This document shows, one piece after another, positions 10,043 to 22,000 of a DNA stretch of 64,000 nt. A model generated the notes under the pieces. The model was not told the DNA's origin, did not search any database, and was given only the letters and a program-made list of their open reading frames with translations. Position 1 is the stretch's first letter; each line of letters opens with the position of its first letter. Position numbers and translations under genes: made by a program. The DNA is taken from positions 31,866,517-31,930,516 of the forward strand of contig NC_080048.1 in the NCBI RefSeq assembly GCF_026212465.1. The letters run 5' to 3'. Source of the DNA: Amaranthus tricolor. Its lineage: Eukaryota > Streptophyta > Magnoliopsida > Caryophyllales > Amaranthaceae.

Positions 10043-11566
10043 ATAGCTGCAAACAAACCCTTTTCTCGATCCGTTACTATTACGTTAGGCGTCTGAAATC
10101 TGCCGTAAATATCCCTCAACCTCTCCAACACCCAAGAATAAGACACAGCCGCCTCATCTCGCATAAAACAGAACTCAACCAAGAAGTTGTGATTGGTTGG
10201 CGTCATTCCAATTATTTTGCAAAGGGGCCACTTTTGCTTATTAGTTTTGTACGTTGTGTCTATCAACACAACATGGGGCCATGAACGTATCATCTGCATA
10301 GACGTAGGATTTGCAATCAATAATCTACTCAACTGCCTCTCACTATCCAAGTCTGTCCAAACTACATAATTATGCTATGTGGCCATATAAAGACAGTGTT
10401 GAAGAGGAGTCCTACCATCCATCTCTTCTCTCCTTATTGACAGTCTTACAATATAAATTTGATTCATACTAGCAAAACAACCAGGAAAATTCCTTCTAAT
10501 TGAAGTCATTATAAACGCTGGTTGCATGCCAGTTGCACTAAGATCTCATATGTGCTGCCTAATATGGATAGTCATCCTATTTACTCTTATTTGACCATCT
10601 ATGTACACCAAGAACGGGTGGTTATGTCTTCCTTTTTCACCAGGAAACACTCTTACCGTCCAAGGTCTTTCCCCTGGTTTACGACTACTTCCTAAAATCA
10701 TAAATTTACACCCACAAGCCCTACTTTTAGAACCAGGTCGGACAACATTGTCTAAGTTATGCAAATCACCCCTTATATTACCATAGCGGTGACATCTTAA
10801 GTACAAACTCACTCTAGAACATCCTTCCTTTTGTTTATATGAAGCACGTGTAAATTAAAAACTAATTCTTAGTGCTATCTCGTCAACCCAAGCATGTAAA
10901 TCATCTACAGAATCAAATTCTCTATCGATAACAAATCTACCAGAGTAATCTACATTATCCTCGAAGTTTTCAAAATCCTGCAAATATAAATTTATTCTTG
11001 ATAAATTAAAGATCAAACTATTTAACATATTAACAATATCAATTAGTTTAATAATTCAAATTTCAATATATTAACAATATCAATACAAAAATATGAAATA
11101 AAAAATTTTACAAAATAAAATACATACATAAAATAAAATAAATTAAAATAACATAATTAAATAATTTAAGTAAACACAAAAATATATATAAATATATAAT
11201 AAAATAAAATAATTTACTATAATATTTAATAAATAATAATAACTTAAAAAATAATTATAATAAATAAAAAGAATAAATTTTTCAAAAAACAAAATTTAAA
11301 AAAAAATTTCCAAAACCCCCCAGTCGCACAAAAAGTGCAACTGGACCTAGGTTAAGTCGCACAAAAAGTGCGACTGGACCTAGCTCGAGTCGCACTTTTT
11401 GTGCGACTCAGCCTAGGTCCAGTCGCACTTTTTGTGCGACTTTCCCTAGGTTTGGTTGTACATCTTGTGCGACATGAGGAGGTTCTGGAAATTTTTTTTT
11501 TTTTGAAAAATTTCGAAACGATTAATTACTTACTGAATCGTTATCATGCTCGTTTTGGTTCGCCAT
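10043..11566 (-). pseudogene. MULE transposase with FAR1-type N-terminus, disrupted
   Basis: Exon 1 (11534-11566) encodes MANQNEHDNDS and ends in a GTAAGT donor. Exon 2 starts at 10977 with DFENFEDNVDYSG. A FAR1-like zinc-binding region follows (CHRYGNIRGD, SRACGCKFMI, GRHNHPFLVY; 10790-10600). The MULE transposase core comes next (VVLIDTTYKTNKQKWPL, SYSWVLERLRDIYG, VIVTDREKGLFAA; 10300-10045), showing two Asp positions of the DDE centre. A stop at about 10860, a break near 10555 and another near 10370 disrupt it. It ends at the CACTA terminus, so the rest of the catalytic domain is lost or displaced. A related exon pair is at 40673-40705 and 45225-45380. Confidence 0.85.
11323..11473. repeat. 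Five-copy GTCGCAC...GTGCGAC palindrome array
   Basis: Copies at 11323, 11356, 11389, 11422 and 11455 have the form GTCGCAC, five A or T, GTGCGAC; the first and last are slightly changed. They are separated by CCTAGG-containing spacers, with a period of 33 bp. The array lies in the predicted intron between exons 1 and 2 of the MULE transposase. The same palindrome and spacer recur in the tRNA-bearing foldback at 60111-60164 and 60679-60732. Confidence 0.9.
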
Positions 11567-11750
11567 TATTATTCAATGTACACTTTTAGCTTGTTTAAGT
11601 TAACATAATGTTTTTAGAGAGTTTTAGAGAGATGTTACAGTTTTGAGTTCGAAAATTATGCAAGGGCAATCTTGAAAATTCATTATATATAGGGTGGCGA
11701 TAAAATGAAAAAGGTGGTGATATATAGTAATACCCTTTTCTGCTTTACTT
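11567..11750 (-). mobile_element. MULE 5' leader and terminal region
   Basis: Upstream of the transposase ATG, after a short leader, lies a terminal motif that reads on the minus strand CACCTTTTTCATTTTATCGC and continues CACCC (about 11694-11735). The same motif forms the ends of the elements at 40530-46103 and 59886-61089. The exact end and target duplication were not found. Confidence 0.6.
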
Positions 11751-12102
11751 TATATAGTTTTCAAAATCAAGTTTAAGGTACAATATTTAATAAATACCCA
11801 TCATCAAAATTAGAAAAAACTATTTTGAATAATTTAATATATTATTCATTATATATGAATAATTTTACGTTTTGAAAATTATTAGGAAAAATTATTGAGA
11901 ATAATTTTATCTTTTGACGTTTTGTTGTGAATAACCTCTATTACCAATTAATCATATATAATCCAAATTTTTGACGTTTGTTGCTCATAGCACCCCAACA
12001 AAAAATTGTAACATCCGAATTTCCTCCCGTCTATTCGGGTGTTACAAAATTAACCGGGTACTGCTGGTCAAGCTAGCCGTTACAACCTTTTCTTCCTTTT
12101 TA
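11751..12102. other. AT-rich spacer with a 40-bp foldback
   Basis: No gene. At 12007-12046 lies a small inverted repeat with TGTAACATCCGAAT on one side and ATTCGGGTGTTACA on the other (one mismatch) around a 12-bp centre. These resemble the outer ends of Gypsy-type LTRs such as the one at 51030, so it may be all that is left of a collapsed LTR. Confidence 0.5.
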
Positions 12103-12361
12103 CTTCCTCCATTCCAAAATACTAGCACCAAACACATTTCTGCGCAATCCAATGCGTTTTTCAGATCATTTATATCTAGAGTTATACATAACTAAAAATT
12201 ATAAAAAATTTGATATTATGAAAATATGCAACGAGACAAATAAAAAAAAATCCCACACGATTATGTCTTTTACTCATTTAGTAACCGAAATATGAAAATT
12301 ACCATAGAATGATGAATAGTGCAAAATTTCGTTTGGTGCAAGTAATGTGGAACGGAGGAAG
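12103..12361. mobile_element. Stowaway-type MITE
   Basis: 259 bp between TA dinucleotides (12101-12102 and 12362-12363). The left end reads CTTCCTCCATTCCAAAATAC and the right end, reversed, CTTCCTCCGTTCCACATTAC; both continue into GCACCAAAC. TA target and CTYCCTCCRTTCC ends define Stowaway/mariner-derived MITEs. No coding capacity. Confidence 0.85.
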
Positions 12362-12363
12362 TA

Positions 12364-13183
12364 TATTTCTGCTTTCATCTTCTTTCTTCTGACTTCATTT
12401 CCTCCATTTTAATCCTAAAATCAGGACAGAAAAAAAAAAAATTCTTTCACCTTTTAATTTTATATTTTTTTTTGTTTTTTACAAAAATGAATTTTAATTG
12501 TTCTCCAACATACAGTAAAGGTTTAAATTTGAATAATAGTATGAAATATGAGTATGAATTTGTTACAAAATTTACAATGGCAAAGAAGGGTTTTTGGGCT
12601 TGAGAAAGGTTCTATTCATGTCCAAAATGGCTTGTAAGTATTTATTGGTACTCTATTGTATATATGTATGAAGTTTCAGATAATGCAAATAATAATAAAG
12701 AGAAAGGGTTTTTGAGTTATTACAAATTAATAATGCAAATTAATACAAAACAAATTACAAGTTTACATTTGTATTTAGTTGTATGTATGGCAATTGACTC
12801 CTTTCTTAAACTCATAAATATTAGACAAAAATATATAGATTTGTTTGCGCATTGAAGTCATTCAGATTCCGATGCTTTTAAATATTGATTATTCAGTGGT
12901 ACCTTGCTCCATCATACGCATATAAAACAAAGATCGAAATTTAGTTGTTACTCATTAACTAATCACTCCTTTTTCAATCTTATAAATCTCTAATAGTACA
13001 CAAATAAAAATTATAAAAAAATAATATTAATTTATATTGAGACGAGTCAAATATTTTAGACAAAGTTGGCCATAAGCAGGAGCTGCCGGAGCTCCTGCTC
13101 AGGGCTGTGTCATTATTGGGGCCTCTTGTTTTCTATTTATAATGTAGTAATGCAATAACTATGACAGGACAGATATTTAGCAG
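12364..13183. other. Intergenic, no gene seen
   Basis: AT-rich sequence without a supported gene. One structure stands out: a perfect 10-bp inverted repeat AGCAGGAGCT / AGCTCCTGCT around a GCCGG loop at 13075-13099. Confidence 0.7.
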
Positions 13184-13270
13184 TGTCTCAGTGGCAAAGC
13201 TATAACTTGTTTCCTAGGTGTTTGGTTCAAATCCTCCTCCTCTTCATCTTTTCTTTCCTGGTTCAAATCC
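13184..13270 (+). mobile_element. tRNA-derived SINE head (fragment)
   Basis: TGTCTCAGTGGC (13184-13195) fits a Pol III A box. GGTTCAAATCC (13224-13234) fits a B box at a spacing typical for tRNA-derived SINEs. GGTTCAAATCC occurs again at 13260-13270, from a local duplication. No tail or target duplication was found, and an RTE LINE fragment starts about 70 bp further on. Confidence 0.5.
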
Positions 13271-13339
13271 TCCTCTCTTCAATTTTTCTTTCCCTTTTTT
13301 ATTTTTTACGTTACAAAAATTATTCAGAATAATTTTATT

Positions 13340-13905
13340 TAGGGACAAACTAGGGGTAGCCCCTATTTCTGGAAAAATGCGTGAAAATAGATTGAGGTGG
13401 TTTGGACATGTGCAGGGAAAGACTTTCGCAGCCCCTGTGAGGAGGGTAGAAGGCATTACAGACTTACAGTAGAGGGTAAGAGAGGTCGAGGAAGACCCAG
13501 GAGAACTTGGGATGAACAAATAAAAGTTGACTTACATGAGTTAAACTTCTCTAAAGGTCTGACTAGGGATAGGGGCAGTTGGAGGCGTCATATCCATTTT
13601 TAGACTACTAATTGTCTTTTTAGATTACCTTTTTATGTTCTTGCCATCTTGTTTCTCTCGTTTCTTTTATTATTAGTTTTTGTTCTCTTTTATCTTGTAG
13701 TTAGTTCTACTTATTTATTCTATTTATATGCATTTATTTTATCTTTCCCGTGTAGCTATATCAACTATATCTTTCTCGAGCCGGGAGACTCCTTTGGCCG
13801 CACTCTTCTTAATGGGTATGAGTTGCCGCCGTCCTTCCCTTCCCAGACCTTGTCCATAGTCCTTCTATGAGTGGGATATACTGGGTAGGATGATGATGAT
13901 GAATT
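13340..13905 (+). mobile_element. RTE-type LINE, 5'-truncated 3' end
   Basis: The C-terminal end of an RTE reverse-transcriptase protein: KMRENRLRWFGHVQGKTF, then after a frame change RGRGRPRRTWDEQIKVDL, and RDRGSWRRHIHF with a stop at 13601. The 3' untranslated part contains GAGCCGGGAGACTCCTTTGG and ends GAGTGGGATATACTGGGTAG followed by GATGATGATGATG, a typical RTE tail. The copy is 5'-truncated and frameshifted near 13440-13470, so it is dead. Confidence 0.88.
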
Positions 13906-13929
13906 CAATCTTTATATATTATTTGCTGA

Positions 13930-14086
13930 CAGCAACCCTTTTCATATTTTAACCGCCTATTGTAGATACCTATTAGCCGTTACATTCACTTCTTCTTCCC
14001 CTTTATACTTTTTTGTTGGTATTATCCTATTCTTTTTTGGTGGTAGATATCTATAATAGCCGGTTAAAATGTGGAAATGGGTGCTG
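13930..14086. mobile_element. Small foldback MITE
   Basis: 157 bp with long inverted ends: left CAGCAACCCTTTTCATATTT, right (reversed) CAGCACCCATTTCCACATTT. Both continue TTAACCGSCTATTRTAGAT. No clear target duplication, so the superfamily is not assigned. Confidence 0.7.
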
Positions 14087-15987
14087 TAATATACAAAGGT
14101 TTGATTATTTAAAAACAATCAATAGTAAGGATTATTCAGCAGATGGACAATAAATGAGATTATTCTAGACAATTTTTCCTTTTATATATATTTAAATTCC
14201 TCTTGTCAACATTTCTTTTCTTTTTTTTAGTCTTTTACATTCTAAATATTGATTTTTTGATCAATTTCTATTTATAATTTTAACCATTTGTTATTGTTTT
14301 CATTTGTTTCAATAATAGCCCAATTATTAATGTTGGTTTGTTTTAGCTACCGCTTGGGACCCGATTTTAGAGAGCCTTTAATTTTTTGCTTTTGCTTATG
14401 TATACAAAGTAAAGATTTGTTTTCATATTCTTCTAAGTATAAGCAATATAAAATAATTTAATTTCTTCACTTGATTATTTGTTATTGCTCGATGTTGTCT
14501 AAGATTTGTTTTTTATCCAATCGTAGGATTTAATTACTTGTTTGCGTAGTTCATCGCTTTTTGCTAATGTTTTAATTGTTGGTGGCTACTTCTTTTTTAA
14601 TCTTATGGCCGGTAGTACACTAGTGAATATTGTATAACGTTTTTATATTTTCAAGTTCGGAACACTTAATTTAAGTATTGGACAATTAGTGTTGTTAATT
14701 TCTCTTTTGTATTTTTCTCTATTAACTAGTTTACTTGTACAAATTAGAACTGTCCTTTGAAAAATATAATATATTATCAACCGTCACTAAAAATATAATC
14801 AAACACATATTTATTTTTGTGGGCCCACAAGTTAATTTCGCTCAGCTAAAATGTCAAGACGGCTCTGATTTTAGGTATGTATTTGCTAAAAGGAAAGGAA
14901 AAGCTATTTAGTTCCAAATATCTGAATGACTCCCTAGTAATTTTGACTCATTTTCCATCTAATTTTGCTTAATTTCCCCAACTCCCTTTGACAGCAATGC
15001 AATATGCTTTTCTTGTCCCTTCTTCACAAACTTCTTGATTGACATGTACTTAGAAAATATGTAATTTTAGTAAGACATTGTTTGCACATTTTTGCTACCT
15101 TAAAGAATCTAAGTCCCTCGAAGCACATACGATACTATGGACAATTTGACATCTATAAAAATACTAAAATTCTTTTGTAAAATAGACAACTCTTTTTTGT
15201 CATAATATGAGTAATCACATTCCATATTGATATAATTATTTGATTTGCTATATTTTTTATTTTCTATTTTATTAACTTTTAGTTAGAATTACTGAGGAAA
15301 AGAAAAAGATGAAAAAAAAAGTGGATGAAAAAAATTGTCCATGAGAGAAAAAAAAAATTATATCTAAATAAATTAAAGACAGATAATATCACCTTAGAAA
15401 TAAACTTTAGCCAATAAGATTAATATGATAAATGCAACTAATTCATAGAACATATTCATTAATAATCACATTAATGTTTATCATTTTCTTTATTTCATCA
15501 ATATATTTATATTTCACTCACTTAATAATTTTATTTTCTTCCATTTACTATTAATCACATTTGATAAAGCAGTTTCTCATACAAGAAAATGCTTGCAACG
15601 TGTTAGCTTGCACACTTTTCAACTCTCATCTTTCATCGTAAATATATTTTATAGTCTAAGACTCACATTGCAAAAGAAAAAAAAATATTGAATTTGTTAT
15701 AAAGGCTTTTAAATTTACTAACTGATATTACATGTGCTGCCTTGATGTAAAAAAAATTGCATTTTAAATTAGTTCAAGAAATATCTTATAATTTCGACTA
15801 ATATGTAGCGGTACAACAATTAAATCAATGTCGTTACCACATTATTGTATTGTTACCGCAATCATGAACATTACCCAGCAAAAATTATCATAAATCCATT
15901 TTTCTCTTCTAAAACCCTCCATCATAAATAATTGAAGGACCCAGCAAAATAAGAGGATAAAAAAAACGTGTTACCCAGAAAGAGATA
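14087..15987. other. Intergenic and upstream region of the 15988 gene
   Basis: About 1.9 kb of AT-rich DNA with no supported gene or clear element ends. The last 150 bp must hold promoter and 5' UTR sequence of the gene at 15988. I could not pick a convincing TATA box. The A of the ATG is followed by GGGTGG, a favourable G at +4. Confidence 0.6.
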
Positions 15988-17936
15988 ATGGGTGGAAGAA
16001 CCGTTGGGAGACCAATAAACTCAGCTGCAAATCCAGAGCCTTTCATATTTGCTCCACCAGAATTTCCTTCCTCTAATTCATCATCATCTTCTTCTTCACC
16101 TGATATATATCAACCATTCTTAACAAATATAACACAAAGACATTCCCACAGTGAAATAAATGATTCTGAGAGTGAAAGATCAAATGGGTCTTCTTCTATT
16201 GATTCTGTTTTTGGGTCAGTTCCGACCCGACTCGAGGCTGAATATGCAATTACAGCTTTCCAAAGGTATGTTAATGTTAGCTCAAATTTTCTGTTGTTCT
16301 TTTTGCAGTTTACTGTTATATCACCTTTGCTACATGAAACTAATTGAAGTGAGAGCTTTTAGTTGTTGTGTATTTTCTACCTAGCCTTGAAATTATTGTC
16401 ACAAATATAAGGTGTTCATTATGTTCTGAAAATTAAGTATTTAATGATTATAGTTAGATTTCATATATATATATATATATATATAGGGTTGATATTGGGT
16501 TGATGATGATGATAATGTTTAGTATACCTATCTTCTTGGGACTACCATACTTGTTAGTTGTTAGGTTTTTGTTGCAAACGGCTAATAGGTAAGTAGTCGC
16601 TAATTGAATTTGATTTGGTGATTTTATCGTTGATCAACTGAGTTAATCAATTAGTGTGACCAACTGATTATTCATCAAACACTAACATTTCTATCTATTT
16701 GTTAATCAAACACACCTGATGCTAAAATCATCTAATAAGCTATTTTACTAAAATGAAAACTCTGATCAATGGATATTTATAACAAGATTATAAATCTATC
16801 ACTGTTTTAGCACACTTTAAAAGATAGGATATGAATATAAAATAATATTCTAAAATACAGCGACATAAATCAATACTCATAGCTTGCTCACACAATTTCA
16901 ATAGGTATTAATTAAAATCTCATCGAAATTTCAGTTTCATGATGCAAGGACTTTCCTCTTCGATGTCGATAATAGATCTTATTCAGCCTATATTGAACCA
17001 GCATGACTCAAGAACACTACACTCTACTGGATTTCAAAGGGTTTGTGAAGCTTTTCGTTTACTACAGACTGTACCATCTATTCAAGTAAGTCATATCAAT
17101 CTAGAATGTTCTTCTATTGATCTACATTTCATTATTTCATAGCATTAATTATGTACTAATGTATCTACTGATTGCAGAGAATGGTGGTATCTATATCATC
17201 TGATAAAGCTGTCTGGGATGCTGTGATGACGAATCACGAAGTTCAGAACTTCCGACAGTCACTCAATCAAGGTAACCTGATTTTCTTCATCAAATCAGAA
17301 CAAGTTCTGTAATGCAATGCTTGATTTGCCTAAATTTTACTGAATTGCACTTATTTTAACAGATTGTTAAATTAGGCTGAACTTATTATGAATGCAAACA
17401 TATTTTCGGGGACAACACGAGGTGCACACACTTCATAAGCCAAGGAAATTTATAACATCTTAAAACCATATGTCAATGGGAAGAAAGTCTCCAATAGCTT
17501 ATAAAGTGTGCACACCATCTTTAATTCGTCAATGTAGGATAAACCATCCCAACACATATCTAAATTGACTTCTACAAACTCAAAAACATATTTTAAATCC
17601 TTATTATTGCTTTCTTCCCTTTCGGAACATTCTCCCGATGATGCTAATATATAAAATGGTGTTGCAGCTGAAGCAAGAAGAAATCAGAATCGAAGTGATG
17701 AGGAACCCGACTTGTTTTCAGTGATTTTGAAGTGGGTTTTAGACAAGATGAAGCTGAAAGTTTTGGAATTAATTGAGACTTTAAAATCTGTAGTGAGCAA
17801 GAGCTTTGAGTCCCCTCCAAATGACAAGAAGAACACAGAATTGAGGCATGGGTTTGAAGAGATGATTGTATCAACTGTGCTTCTTTCTACCATCACTCTT
17901 ATGATTGTGCTTGTGACTCGTGCTTATGGAGCGTAA
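15988..17936 (+). CDS. Plant-specific small membrane protein, four exons
   Basis: Exons 15988-16265, 16935-17085, 17178-17271 and 17668-17936 join in phase at GT-AG borders to give 263 residues. The N-terminal 75 residues are low-complexity and Ser-rich (SSNSSSSSSSPDIY), followed by SVFGSVPTRLEAEYAITAFQ. Exons 2 and 3 encode a conserved-looking helical part (DLIQPILNQHDSRTLHSTGF, VCEAFRLLQTVPSIQ, KAVWDAVMTNHEVQNFRQSL). Exon 4 ends in a hydrophobic helix (MIVSTVLLSTITLMIVLVTR) and a short AYGA tail, so it may be a tail-anchored membrane protein. I recall similar unnamed Arabidopsis proteins of about this layout, but no function can be assigned. It is transcribed toward CHR10. Confidence 0.88.
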
Positions 17937-19081
17937 TTGCCATTAGCCCTCATTGCTTCGAGACGATTACATTCATACATCAATACATGTTTGTATAGTC
18001 GTCAATTGATTTTCAACTGGTGTAGTGTAAATCTTTTCCCAGTCGAACCTCTTGAAACATGGTTTGTGATGTTCTTGGCTCTTCACCCACCCGGAAAATT
18101 GTTCTTTCAATTGCCTAACATGCCGCATATATGTTGCATAAGATTTCTGGCAAAACTTTTGCATCAAATCCTCTTCCTGAAGGATATTTTCGAGGCGATC
18201 AACTCTATGCGATTGTACCATAATAAATCTAAAAAATATAAGTATATGGTCGATCAAGTTTGACTTGAATTGATCCACTTTTTTAGGTCAGTTTTAAACA
18301 TGCGCAAGATATATAATTGTAATAGATTATGTTATTTTACTTTATTATTTTTCAGAATCAAATTTTTTTGAATAATGCAAAATATACATGTTTTTAATAA
18401 TTATTGTGCCTATTTAGTCCATCTGTACCACTTTCAGCCAATACAAGCTAAGGTCCAGTCTTACTTTACGCAAAATACGACCCAACATATTGTCGGTATA
18501 TAGTCATATTTACTCTTACATGTCAATTTGCAACCTTAAACAAATCACACAAGTATACTCTGTCCCGGCTACGGTGAGTTAGTCATATTATTTTTGGCCA
18601 ACTTCTCAAACCAATTATCTCGATTAAAATGAATTTGAAACCATAGCTGATTAAAGTTGACTTGTAACAGAATTGGACTCTGTAGCTATACTAAACCCGA
18701 CGCATGAATAGTTTTCATAGAATCAAATCAAACATCCTCTAATGTAAAATGAAGATATTGAGGACTCATAAGAAACCCTTAAGAACCAAAATATGAAAAG
18801 CTTCTTACAAAAACATCTTATTTCTGATATAATATACTCCGTTTTCTTTCCAGACAGAAGGATTGCACAAAACTCTTCATTTTGAGGAAAAGAAACATCA
18901 GGGAGTTGGAAGAAGGGGTTAACAACTTCATGGAAGTTTCACATACAAGATACAACAAACTAACAGAAAGCATAGAAGATACTGAAAAACTCGAATTATA
19001 CTATTGAGGGTAAGGTGATCAGCTGATCTCCATGTCAGGCATCCTTTTTAGCACCTATATATGTGGCATATAACATTTTAA
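17937..19081. other. Convergent intergenic region (two 3' ends)
   Basis: Contains the 3' untranslated parts of the membrane-protein gene (from the left) and of CHR10 (from the right). No further gene is supported; an open frame on either strand at 17940-18280 lacks family features. Confidence 0.6.
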
Positions 19082-22000
19082 CTATCTTGAAGGCTTCCGG
19101 TAATAATACCTGAACAGAACAACCAGAATAGATCAATAGATCTAGTTATTTTAAATTAAAAGCTCACGAGAAACAACAGCTGGTTTGATAAAGAAACTGA
19201 ATATATTCAGAATGGTAAAAGTAACTTACACATAAATCTTAATGCCAAATATGGAGGAATACTTTCGTAGAAGACGCTCAGTAGAATACCAAATTGCTCT
19301 ATCGGATCCATCTTGATATCCGACACGTGGCATGTGGAGCGAGGCTGTTTATGAAATTCAGATAAGAAAAATGATGTTAATTCAGAAAATTAAAAAGGTT
19401 GTCAGGATTCAACAATCATCAAACTATTTGAAATTGGGTTAAACTGACTGAACAGATTACATATACGAAAAAGTACTTCAAAATGCTAAGGCTCCTGCAA
19501 GTATAACGACTCAATGCGATTAACAAGATCCACTGAATCAGAAAAGAAAACAGATACGTACATGACCCAGACCAATAAATCGGACTGAGCACTAAGTTCA
19601 ATCAATTATTGTTAAAAGGTCTCAATAACGAATCATTCAATTCTTCAACTGAGTTAGAAATAAGTTTGATAAATTTGAATCTGCTTGGTAACTGAACTCT
19701 ACCACAGAAATGGTGTCACTCGACTAGCGGTATTGGTGGTGAAATCAACATGAAAATGAAGGAATAAGGTACATCAGTGATTTTGGCTATTTCACATGGA
19801 CAAAAACGACATCTCATAATCTACTGCATGTCTTTGTGTGGCACTCACAGTGGCAACAAATGCGTCTCCCTACTCAGTTAGCGATCTCACTTATACACTA
19901 CTAAATAAAAGTACTTAATATACTACTCTATAAAATACTGAGATAAATATTCCTATAACTGTTTTTGAACCTTTATTGCTACAGTCTCATTATAGGTAGC
20001 CATTACAATATGAAGTTCTAAACCATGCATAACAAGCATTGTGGAAAATGCATCGAAGTATAAAACTTAAGGGTGCAACTCTTATTATTTCTAAATTAAT
20101 CAAATCATAGCTATTGAAATTTCAAAAAGTATTAAACTAATAGCATCAATCAAACAACAATTGCAATTTCAGTCAAAGCCACATCACCCTACCAATGTTA
20201 TCTAATTCCACAATGTAATTTGCTTTTTGAATTCATAATTTGACCGAAATGGTCCAAAAATTAACTAAAGTTTTCTTGATTTGCAATAAGCAAGGAAATT
20301 AGTGAATTAGCTAACACCGTTTAGTACCCCTCACAGTTCTCAGAGGATGAAAGATAATACCAGATTTTTGGGCAGCAACAGATGATGCTTTTGATAAGCA
20401 AAGTTCCAAATCACTTGTGGAAATACTGCTGCGGGGAACTTTACGTCTGGGATTATATGACTGAACTACAGCCAAGGCAACCCACCGAGGCATCCCACCA
20501 TCTTTAAGCTGCTCAGCTTCGGCATCTGCAGGCCAACTTGATTTTATAATACTGAAGTAAAGACGCTGAAACAGAAATGCTGAATAACCAAAACAACCTA
20601 TTTGATTTTTGGTACTAAATTATGGAAACAAAAATGAATTTATGTTAATTTTCGTGAAATGTGCTAAGTTATTTCCCATGGTAATGAAACTCTCATCCTC
20701 AAACATGTATTTTTTTCACAGTTTACCACTATGACCTTCTCAAGTAATGATATGAATAAATTCTGAAGGTAAAAATAAGTATGCTATTTGGATCAAAGGA
20801 AATGAAACGAAATAAAGGGATGGTCATGGCATTCCCTCATCTGGATAGAGGGGGGAGGAATAGAGCTTAGAGGAGAGGGAATTGGAAGAGAGAATTCCCT
20901 TACATTTGTACAAACCAATCCTTCCAACAAAGGAAAAATTTTGGAAGAAAAACACATCAAACTTCCCTCCCCTTCCCTCCTCCCATCCTTTTCTCTCCCC
21001 GCACCCCAAAAAAAAAATTCCAAACACACTCTTAGAGTAGAACAAGTATGACCTATTAACCTTGCAAGTACTTTCCTTACTAAATTACATTATATTTTCA
21101 TTACCATTCCCATCATTTAATACCAATAATAAAACGAGTTGTATATACTTTGCTCCATGAAGTACTTTGCAATTTGAAAAGATAATAAGGTAAGCAAAAA
21201 GCAAACGTATCGAAAATAGGAGCACTGTACTATCACAAGAAGAAACGAAACACACACTTCATCAGCATAAGAATTTCATTGAAACTGAATTATGGCAGTG
21301 AAAGGAATACTCATGTAAATGCTAAAATAATATGACTGTATTACTGTAACAAATTACGGTTACACAAAAGTGTCTTCCCACCCCACCCCCTCTAAGCCCA
21401 CAAAAAGCAGACAAAAACGGTAGTTCCCAACAGAATGGTAAGCTGACAGCAGAGAGAATAACAACAATGCCAAAGTCTTAGTCCCAAAAGATTTGGTCGA
21501 CTTTACCACGGAGAGAACATTCATTCATATCTCTAGCCCATATAATCTGAAACTCTTGCAAATTCCAAACCGATTTTTTGTCAAATGTGTTCCAAGTGCC
21601 TTTGCAAGTTAATAAACAAAAATATTGGAACAAGAACAACTGAACAAGTTTATCAGAAAGCTTTTGAAAATTCAACTAAAACTGTTCATAGAGAAAACAT
21701 ATGCAGACGGTTCTAATTTGAATGTGTAAGAAACCGAACAAGAAAGTTACCATCTACTTGTATAACATGAAGATCTCCAAGTTTAAGGTCCCCAAATTCA
21801 GCTGCACGCTCATATGCCTCTGGAACTTTAGTAGAGAGCTTGGCCAATGCGTCAAACATTCCACCGTGGCCCCAGTGTCCAGAGTCATCAACAGAGCTGA
21901 TGGACAGATAAGCATGTTATTTATGGTAATCAGCATACTAGTTCCAAAAAGAGAGGGACATAGCAACATGGTTTTCAACAAAAAGTCCACAAATCATATA

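Noticed and set aside
17937..18278. 108- and 101-codon open frames after the membrane-protein gene
   Set aside because: They overlap each other on opposite strands in the 3' UTR region and show no domain or splice link.
20361..20565. Alternative CHR10 exon 15 starting at 20565 ([11 protein letters not shown]...)
   Set aside because: The frame is open, but the upstream exon ends in phase 1, and only the acceptor at 20526-20528 gives the family sequence QVDDAEAEQ in phase. It could be minor alternative splicing.
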